A stretch of 19,744 nucleotides of DNA. It comes from an uncultured Caulobacteraceae bacterium. Lineage in GTDB: Bacteria > Pseudomonadota > Alphaproteobacteria > Caulobacterales > TH1-2. Under the pieces are notes generated by a model. The model was not told where the DNA came from and searched no databases. It saw nothing but the letters and a program-made list of their open reading frames with translations. Shown piece by piece: positions 14,908 through 19,744 of this stretch (positions within the stretch are counted from its first letter, which is position 1; the number at the start of each line of letters is the position of its first letter). The position numbers and the translations under genes were made by a program. The stretch is taken from the NCBI GenBank assembly GCA_937967425.1, contig CALBST010000427.1:1-19744 (forward strand). The letters run 5' to 3'.

Positions 14908-16439
14908 AGGCGGCTCAAAGCCTGCTTGCCCTTGCCGAGCGGGAAGGCGCACGCGCCTGCTTCGCCAACCCCGGCACATCCGAGATGCATCTCGTCGCCG
15001 CGCTCGATTCCGCGCCCAGCATTCGTCCAATCTTGTGCCTCTTCGAGGGGGTGGCGACCGGCGCCGCCGACGGTTACGGCCGGATGATGCAGGCGCCGGC
15101 GCTGACGCTGCTGCATCTGGGCCCGGGCCTGGCGAACGGGCTCGCAAATTTGCACAACGCCTATCGCGCGCGAACACCGATCGTTTCCTTGATTGGCGAC
15201 CACGCCACTTACCACCGCGCCAACAATCCCCCACTGGCGAGCGATATCGCCGCGCTCGCGCGTCCGGTTTCATCCTGGCTGGAAACGGCCGGAGCGACCG
15301 CGGACCTGCTTGGCCTCACGCAGCAGGCCTTCCAAGCGGCGCGCCGCCTCGGGCCCGCGTCTCTTATTCTTCCCGCCGATATCGCCTGGAGCGATGACAC
15401 GCTCTCGCCTCCGCCCGTGGTCGCCACGCCCGATCAGGACCTCGACGCCGGCCAAATCGAGGCGGCGGCGCGACTGCTTGGACCACGCACCTTGCTCTTG
15501 CTCGGGGGACGGTTTCTTTCCGCCGAAGCGTGCGCAAGCGCGGAGCGGATCGGCGTCAAGACAGGCGCGCTTGTCATGATCGAAACCTTTCCTGCTCGCG
15601 TTCGCCGCGAAGGATCGGCGGCGCATCTAAAGCGCCTGCCCTATCTCAGCGAGATGGCCGCCGCGGCGCTGTCGCAGGTGGAGACGGTCATTCTCGCAGG
15701 CGCAGCTGCGCCCGTCGCGTTCTTCGCCCTGCCTGGACGTGCGACAAGACTTGCGCCCGACGATGCGCAGACGCTTGAACTGACATGTTCAAGCGGCGGG
15801 GTCGAACGCGCGCTTAGATCGCTCGCCGACCTAGTCAAAGCCGCTGAGGTTCCAGCCGCTCCTGCATCAGCGCCTTCAGCCCCCGCCGGCAGCGGCGCGA
15901 TAGATCCTGCTGCGCTTGCGCAATGCTTCGCTGCAACCCTGCCGGCCAACGCCATTGTCTGCGATGAGTCCAACACGGCGGGTCTCTTCTGTTATGATGC
16001 AGCCGCAAGCGCTCGCGCGCATGATTGGCTGACGCTGACGGGCGGTGCGATCGGCCAGGGATTGCCGCTGGCGACGGGCGCAGCCATCGCCTGTCCGGGG
16101 CGCAGAGTCGTTGCCTTGGAAGCAGACGGCAGTGCGCTCTACACGATCCAGGCGCTGTGGACGCAGGCGCGCGAGAACCTCGCCGTCACCAACATCGTAC
16201 TCAACAACGGCGCTTACGCGATCTTGCGTCTGGAGATGATGCGCGCCGGCGTCAATCAATTGTCCGAAGCGGCAGATGCGTTGTTCGATCTGAAGCGTCC
16301 GTCGATCGATTTCTGCGACATCGCCCGCGGCTTCGGCGTTCCCGGCGAACGCGTGGAAACGCCTGCAGCGCTGATTGCCGCGCTGAAGCGCAGTTACGCC
16401 GCCCCCGGCCCCGCTCTGATCGAGGTGATGATACGGTGA
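14904..16439 (+). CDS. ThDP-dependent enzyme of the acetolactate synthase/benzoylformate decarboxylase superfamily
   Basis: This 511-residue protein has the three-domain layout of this superfamily. The Pyr domain (1-~170) contains FANPGTSEMHLV and the catalytic glutamate E48 in LCLFEGVATGAADGYGRM. A short central domain follows. The C-terminal PP domain carries the ThDP/Mg2+ motif at 406-435, written E-A-D-G-S with NN 25 residues later (usual form GDG-x25-30-NN). It is shorter than true acetohydroxyacid synthases, and no small regulatory subunit gene is adjacent. The PGT and GAADGYGRM wording resembles MdlC-like members annotated as acetolactate synthase or benzoylformate decarboxylase. A 2-oxoacid is the expected substrate; decarboxylation versus carboligation cannot be decided. 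It overlaps the ubiM-like gene (ATGA) and the flavoprotein gene (GTGA). Confidence 0.85.
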   Translation: MKAAQSLLALAEREGARACFANPGTSEMHLVAALDSAPSIRPILCLFEGVATGAADGYGRMMQAPALTLLHLGPGLANGLANLHNAYRARTPIVSLIGDHATYHRANNPPLASDIAALARPVSSWLETAGATADLLGLTQQAFQAARRLGPASLILPADIAWSDDTLSPPPVVATPDQDLDAGQIEAAARLLGPRTLLLLGGRFLSAEACASAERIGVKTGALVMIETFPARVRREGSAAHLKRLPYLSEMAAAALSQVETVILAGAAAPVAFFALPGRATRLAPDDAQTLELTCSSGGVERALRSLADLVKAAEVPAAPASAPSAPAGSGAIDPAALAQCFAATLPANAIVCDESNTAGLFCYDAAASARAHDWLTLTGGAIGQGLPLATGAAIACPGRRVVALEADGSALYTIQALWTQARENLAVTNIVLNNGAYAILRLEMMRAGVNQLSEAADALFDLKRPSIDFCDIARGFGVPGERVETPAALIAALKRSYAAPGPALIEVMIR

Positions 16440-17833
16440 ATGACTTGCCGAGCGCCCTCTGCGCGCAGATCTCCACCCTCCTCGGCGCCCGCTTCAGCCG
16501 CGCCGTTGCGCTCCGCGAGAGCCATGCGGGCGGGGGCATGCACTTGCGGGCGCTGCCGCCGCAAGCGGTCGCCATGGTCAGTACGCTTGAAGAAATCATC
16601 GCAATTGTTCGCGCCTGCGCCGAGCATAGAACGCCGATCATACCCTATGGCGCCGGCACCTCGCTTGAGTGTCATGTCGGCGCGCCTCAGGGCGGCGTCT
16701 CGATCGACCTGTCCGGTATGAAACGGGTGCTGCGCGTCAACCCTGAAGATCAAGACTGCACGGTCGAACCGGGTCTCACGCGATCGGCGCTCAACGAGGC
16801 GCTGCGCCACACCGGACTTTTCTTTCCTGTCGATCCGGGTGCGGACGCAACCATTGGCGGCATGGCCGCCACGCGCGCTTCTGGAACGACGACGCTTCGC
16901 TATGGCGGCATGCGCGAAAACGTCATGGCGCTGAGCGTTGTCACCGCGGACGGGCGCGTCATCAAGACAGCGCAGCGCGCACGCAAGTCTGCTGCGGGTT
17001 ATGACCTGACACGTCTCTTTGTGGGCAGCGAAGGCACGCTCGGGATCATCGCCGACGTCACGCTCAAGCTTCACCCCGCGCCGGAGGCGATGAGCGCTGC
17101 GGTATGCGCCTTCGCCTCGGCGCGCGGAGCGACGTCCACGGTCGTGGAAGCCATCCAGTGCGGGCTGCCGCTGGCGCGGGCGGAATATCTGGACGCGGCG
17201 GCGATTGGCGCTGTCAATGGCGTCTTCGGCACAACCTACCCGGTCAGCGACGCTTTATTTCTGGAGTTTCACGGCTCTGCGGAGGAGGTCGCCGCTCACG
17301 CCGAGCGGGCGCGCGGCATCGCCGCAGAAAATGGCGGCGGCGAGTTTCGTTGGGCGGTCGAATCCGAGGCGCGCAACCAACTCTGGAAGGCCAGACACAA
17401 TGCCGGTTTGGCGGCGCTCAGCTTGCGCCCGGGCGCACGGCCCTGGTCGACTGACGTTTGCGTTCCGATCAGTCAATTGCCCGACTGCATCGACGCCACC
17501 AAGCAGGATATCGCCGCGTTGCCGTTCCCCGCCATCGTCATTGGCCATATTGGCGACGGCAACTTCCACGTGATCTTGCTTCTTGATCCCGCGTCTCCTG
17601 AGGAGAGCGACGCCGCGAGACGCTTCAATGACGCGCTTGTAGCGCGCGCGATCGCCATGGACGGCACCTCAACCGGCGAGCACGGCATAGGCATGGGAAA
17701 GCGCGAATGCCTGCGTCAGGAGCTTGGCGCTGCGGTCGACCTCATGGCTCAAATAAAACGCGCAATTGACCCTCACTGCCTCATGAACCCGGACAAGATA
17801 TTTCTGTCGTGTGCGAACGCGCAGCCGACCTGA
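16436..17833 (+). CDS. FAD-linked D-2-hydroxyacid (D-lactate-type) dehydrogenase, GlcD family
   Basis: This 465-residue flavoprotein combines a PCMH-type FAD domain (residues ~45-220: IIPYGAGTSLECHVG with the pyrophosphate-binding PYGAGTS at 70-76, DPGADATIGGMAATRASG, FVGSEGTLGII) with the FAD-linked oxidase C-terminal domain, which holds the metal site motifs GHIGDGNFH (H371, H378) and GEHGIG (E415, H416). Relatives oxidise D-lactate, glycolate or other D-2-hydroxyacids to 2-oxoacids and pass electrons to cytochrome c or quinone. The exact substrate is open. Translation begins with GTG at 16436, overlapping the ThDP-enzyme stop as GTGA; a longer upstream frame is only a shadow of that gene. 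A pathway hydroxyacid to oxoacid to ThDP-enzyme product is suggested by the coupling. Confidence 0.9.
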   Translation: MNDLPSALCAQISTLLGARFSRAVALRESHAGGGMHLRALPPQAVAMVSTLEEIIAIVRACAEHRTPIIPYGAGTSLECHVGAPQGGVSIDLSGMKRVLRVNPEDQDCTVEPGLTRSALNEALRHTGLFFPVDPGADATIGGMAATRASGTTTLRYGGMRENVMALSVVTADGRVIKTAQRARKSAAGYDLTRLFVGSEGTLGIIADVTLKLHPAPEAMSAAVCAFASARGATSTVVEAIQCGLPLARAEYLDAAAIGAVNGVFGTTYPVSDALFLEFHGSAEEVAAHAERARGIAAENGGGEFRWAVESEARNQLWKARHNAGLAALSLRPGARPWSTDVCVPISQLPDCIDATKQDIAALPFPAIVIGHIGDGNFHVILLLDPASPEESDAARRFNDALVARAIAMDGTSTGEHGIGMGKRECLRQELGAAVDLMAQIKRAIDPHCLMNPDKIFLSCANAQPT

Positions 17834-17844
17834 CGCCGGATTGA

Positions 17845-17880
17845 CGCCGCCTCCTTCAGTCGAGGGGGCTAAAGGCGGCG
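17845..17880. terminator. Possible bidirectional hairpin between convergent genes
   Basis: An 8-bp perfect inverted repeat (CGCCGCCT at 17845-17852 and AGGCGGCG at 17873-17880) with a 20-nt loop lies between the end of the flavoprotein gene and the end of tnaA, overlapping the last tnaA codons. There is no T-tract on either side, so intrinsic termination is doubtful. Confidence 0.3.
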
Positions 17881-19223
17881 GTGAAGTGCCTCAGCGCCCG
17901 CGGCTCGCGCACAATACGCAGACCGCGTAACCGGCTGCGCCGTTCATGCACGGCCAGAATTGTCTCGACCACATAATCTGCGTGGCTTTGGGTGTAGACC
18001 CGGCGCGGCATGGCGAGGCGCACCAGTTCGCGCCGCGCCGGACGTTCGCTGCCGTCGGGCTGCCTTCCAAACATGACGCTGCCGATTTCGCAGCCTCGCA
18101 CGCCGCCCTCTTCATAGAGCGCCGTGGCGAGCGCCTGCCCCGGATAGTGGAGCGCCGGAATATGGGGAAGCATCGATCCGGCCTCTAGGAAAACCGCATG
18201 GCCGCCGGCGGGACGCACGACAGGCACCTCTTCTGCGACAAGCCGTTCCAACATGTATTCATTCACCCGCACACGATAGCGCAGATAATCCTCATCGATG
18301 ATCTCAGAAAGACCTTGGCAGATCGCGTCAAGATCGCGCCCGGCCAAGCCGCCATAGGTTGGAAAACCTTCGGTGAGGATGAGGCGCGTACGTGCTTGCT
18401 CGGCCAAGTCATCGTCATTGAGCGCCAACCAGCCGCCGATATTGGCGAACGCGTCCTTCTTGGCCGACATCGTCATTGCGTCGGCGCATGAGAAGATGTC
18501 GTTGACGATCTCCGCCACGGATCGACGCCGCTGGCCTTCTTCCCGCTCCTTGACGAACCACGCATTCTCTGCGAACCGGCACCCATCGATGACGAACAAT
18601 TTGCCGTGACGGCGCGCCATGGCGGAAACAGCCTTTATGTTCGCCAAACTGGCCGGCTGACCGCCCCCGGCATTGTTGGTGATGGTCATCATCACGCAGG
18701 CCACGCGCGCGCCGTCGCGCTCAAGAAGCGAACTCAAGCGATCCAAATCCATGTCGCCCTTGAACGGCGCTTCGCAAGCTGCGTCGTCGGCTTGGGGGCA
18801 AACAAGATCGATGGCGTGCGCGCCGGTCGCTTCAATATTGGCGCGCGTGGTGTCGAAGTGCGTATTGGAAGGGATGATCTTGCCTGCCCCGCCTAGGAGT
18901 GCAAACAAGATTGCCTCGGCCGCGCGTCCCTGATGGGTCGGAATGACGTGCTTGAATGGCATCAGCCGCTTCACCGCCGCGTCAAAGCGCTCGAACGATG
19001 CCGAGCCCGCATAGCTTTCGTCCCCGCGCATGAGCGCCGCCCATTGCTCGGCGCTCATCGCCGCAACCCCGGAATCGGTAAGCAGATCGATGATGAGGTC
19101 CTCGGCCGCAATACAAAACAGATTGTATTGCGCATGTGACAGGATTTGGCGCCGCTCCGCCGGCGAGGTCATCCTGATGGGCTCGACCGACTTGATGCGG
19201 AATGGCTCAATAATGGTTCGCAT
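17856..19223 (-). CDS. tnaA: Tryptophanase (tryptophan indole-lyase)
   Basis: This 455-residue PLP enzyme of the beta-eliminating lyase family cleaves L-tryptophan to indole, pyruvate and ammonia. It has IPTHQGRAAE (phosphate region), THFDTTRANI, GGQPASLAN, DGCRFAENAWF, TMSAKKDAF with the PLP lysine at K256, EGFPTYGGLAGRDL, AGGHAVFLEAGSMLPHIPA and EPRALRHFTA. The close relative tyrosine phenol-lyase has Thr, Arg and Phe at three substrate-specificity positions. Here they are Asp (D124), Ile (I380 in CEIG) and His (H446 in LRHFTA), as in E. coli tryptophanase, so tryptophan is the better call. The ATG at 19223 gives a normal N terminus (EPFRIKSVEP); no ribosome site is visible. An FNR-like box sits 36 nt upstream. 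No tnaC leader or tnaB transporter is seen. Confidence 0.88.
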   Translation of the reverse strand: MRTIIEPFRIKSVEPIRMTSPAERRQILSHAQYNLFCIAAEDLIIDLLTDSGVAAMSAEQWAALMRGDESYAGSASFERFDAAVKRLMPFKHVIPTHQGRAAEAILFALLGGAGKIIPSNTHFDTTRANIEATGAHAIDLVCPQADDAACEAPFKGDMDLDRLSSLLERDGARVACVMMTITNNAGGGQPASLANIKAVSAMARRHGKLFVIDGCRFAENAWFVKEREEGQRRRSVAEIVNDIFSCADAMTMSAKKDAFANIGGWLALNDDDLAEQARTRLILTEGFPTYGGLAGRDLDAICQGLSEIIDEDYLRYRVRVNEYMLERLVAEEVPVVRPAGGHAVFLEAGSMLPHIPALHYPGQALATALYEEGGVRGCEIGSVMFGRQPDGSERPARRELVRLAMPRRVYTQSHADYVVETILAVHERRSRLRGLRIVREPRALRHFTAAFSPLD

Positions 19224-19228
19224 AATGA

Positions 19229-19243
19229 CAGGCCTAGGGCCTG
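19229..19243. repeat. Inverted repeat CAGGCC-TAG-GGCCTG just upstream of tnaA
   Basis: A perfect 6-3-6 dyad lies between the FNR-like box and the tnaA ATG, covering the place where the -10 element of a class II promoter would be. It may be an operator or, if transcribed, a small hairpin close to the start codon. It could also be chance in GC-rich DNA. Confidence 0.3.
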
Positions 19244-19258
19244 ACGCGGCGAAACCGT

Positions 19259-19272
19259 TTGAGGCTTATCAA
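19259..19272 (-). promoter_or_regulatory. FNR-like box upstream of tnaA
   Basis: TTGAGGCTTATCAA on the plus strand (TTGATAAGCCTCAA on the minus strand) has one change from TTGAT-N4-ATCAA. Its centre is 42.5 nt before the tnaA ATG, very like the 41.5-nt placement at hemN. The altered half-site is the same as in the middle box at 4588-4601. Confidence 0.6.
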
Positions 19273-19285
19273 TCGTCGCGCTCGT

Positions 19286-19501
19286 CTAGAGAAGCGAGAA
19301 CCCGCGCGTCGATGACGCAAGCGTTTGACCGTTTAGCAATGACACGACGATAAGCGTGTCGCCGCTCCGGCACTCGTGTCCGGGTATGCCGCGCACGAGG
19401 GGGTGACGCTTCAAAATAGCGTTCCAGATCGTCGGAAAGTCGCACCCTTGAGCGTGCGCCTCCTCGCACTGGCGCAAGAGGTCAAGTGTCGCAGCATCCA
19501 T
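19286..19501 (-). CDS. Small uncharacterised protein (71 aa) upstream of tnaA
   Basis: I do not recognise a named family. The ORF reads MDAATLDLLRQCEEAHAQG, then a compact region around DFPTIWNAIL and KRHPLVRGIPG, then alternating hydrophobic residues suggesting beta strands (DTLIVVSLLNGQTLASS). The composition looks like a small soluble globular protein, with a helical N half and a beta C half, unlike the Arg-rich shadow frames around it. Three cysteines (C12, C20, C44) are present. The frame stays open to a GTG at 19579, but the ATG at 19501 has GGAG about 9 nt upstream and the 26 extra residues look non-coding (Arg-rich). It precedes tnaA on the same strand with a 62-nt gap and follows an FNR-type box at 19618. 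Confidence 0.55.
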   Translation of the reverse strand: MDAATLDLLRQCEEAHAQGCDFPTIWNAILKRHPLVRGIPGHECRSGDTLIVVSLLNGQTLASSTRGFSLL

Positions 19502-19744
19502 GATGCGTAGCTCCAACCGCGCACTCTGCGCGCGTCGCTTCAGCCTGATGTTGAGGCGGATCAAGGTCTGTCCGTCCACTTGCCCGTTGTGATTGCGGCA
19601 ATCGACCGCGCCGCTGTTTGACGTTGATCAATCGCACTCGCCAGAAGTCATGATTGATTGTGCGCCTAGCGCAACCCCAGCGCTTCAGAAGGCCAGCCGC
19701 CCGCACCGTGGAGGCGCGGAACGCTTGGTCGGGCACGCCGCTCC
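19502..19744. other. Right-edge region without an assignable gene
   Basis: Apart from the FNR-type box at 19618-19631, I see no gene I can defend. A plus-strand frame is open from the ATG at 19650 to the edge (about 31 codons), but it is too short to judge. The region may be a divergent promoter serving the 71-aa ORF to the left and an unseen gene to the right. Confidence 0.4.
19618..19631. promoter_or_regulatory. FNR-type box near the right edge
   Basis: TTGACGTTGATCAA has one change from TTGAT-N4-ATCAA and uses the same TTGAC half-site as the hemN box. Leftward, a class II start would be near 19583, ~80 nt before the small ORF. It could instead, or also, serve a gene starting beyond the right edge. 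Confidence 0.65.

Noticed and set aside
17856..19223. Tyrosine phenol-lyase as the identity of the beta-eliminating lyase
   Set aside because: The Thr, Arg and Phe that mark tyrosine phenol-lyase are replaced by Asp, Ile and His, as in tryptophanase.
19482..19736. 84-codon minus-strand frame at the right edge
   Set aside because: It runs through the FNR-type box and partly over the small ORF, has an Arg/Gln-rich translation and no ribosome site; probably not coding.
19650..19744. Open plus-strand frame from an ATG to the right edge
   Set aside because: Only about 31 codons are visible, no ribosome site or recognisable motif; cannot be told from chance.

Overview
The window is GC-rich, densely coded DNA that most likely comes from a facultatively anaerobic, denitrifying or nitrate-respiring alphaproteobacterium. 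The assignment rests on the fused NarK1-NarK2 transporter placed directly before narG (the arrangement described for Paracoccus), Crp/Fnr-type control, nnrS, a UbiM-like quinone hydroxylase and the overall style of the proteins. This is inference; there is no rRNA gene or other phylogenetic marker in the window. I see no tRNA, CRISPR array, insertion sequence or phage gene.

Layout. (1) 1-4421, minus strand: a double-domain nitrate/nitrite transporter (narK) followed after 13 nt by narG, the catalytic subunit of membrane-bound nitrate reductase, which runs off the left edge. (2) 4422-4699: a divergent regulatory region with three FNR-type boxes and a separate inverted repeat. (3) 4700-11110, plus strand: a Crp/Fnr regulator without the FNR cysteine cluster, a cysteine-less carboxymuconolactone-decarboxylase-like protein, and a molybdenum cofactor run mobA-moaA-moaD-(TSUP permease)-moaE-moaB-moaC-moeA. 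From the CMD-like gene onward every junction is a 4-nt overlap or a 1-nt gap. (4) 11140-17833, plus strand: an FNR-type box followed by hemN, nnrS, a ubiM-like FAD monooxygenase, a ThDP-dependent enzyme and a GlcD/D-lactate dehydrogenase-like flavoprotein. (5) 17856-19631, minus strand: a tryptophanase gene (tnaA) and an upstream small conserved-looking ORF, each preceded by an FNR-type box. The last ~110 bases hold nothing I can assign.

How it fits together. Nitrate reductase needs bis-MGD, haem and quinol. The window supplies nitrate import/nitrite export (NarK), the enzyme (NarG), most of the bis-MGD pathway, an oxygen-independent haem synthesis step (HemN), an NO-stress membrane protein (NnrS), a quinone-ring hydroxylase and a flavoprotein that could feed electrons from a D-2-hydroxyacid into the quinone pool. 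Six sites matching TTGAT-N4-ATCAA (two perfect, four with one half-site substitution) stand before the transcription units, so most of the window reads as one anaerobic/nitrate regulon, probably controlled by the regulator it encodes and/or an FNR encoded elsewhere.

The least explained parts are the TSUP permease between the two molybdopterin synthase subunits, the Cys-less CMD-like protein beside the regulator, the ThDP-enzyme/hydroxyacid-dehydrogenase pair, an apparently anaerobically controlled tryptophanase, and the 71-residue ORF.
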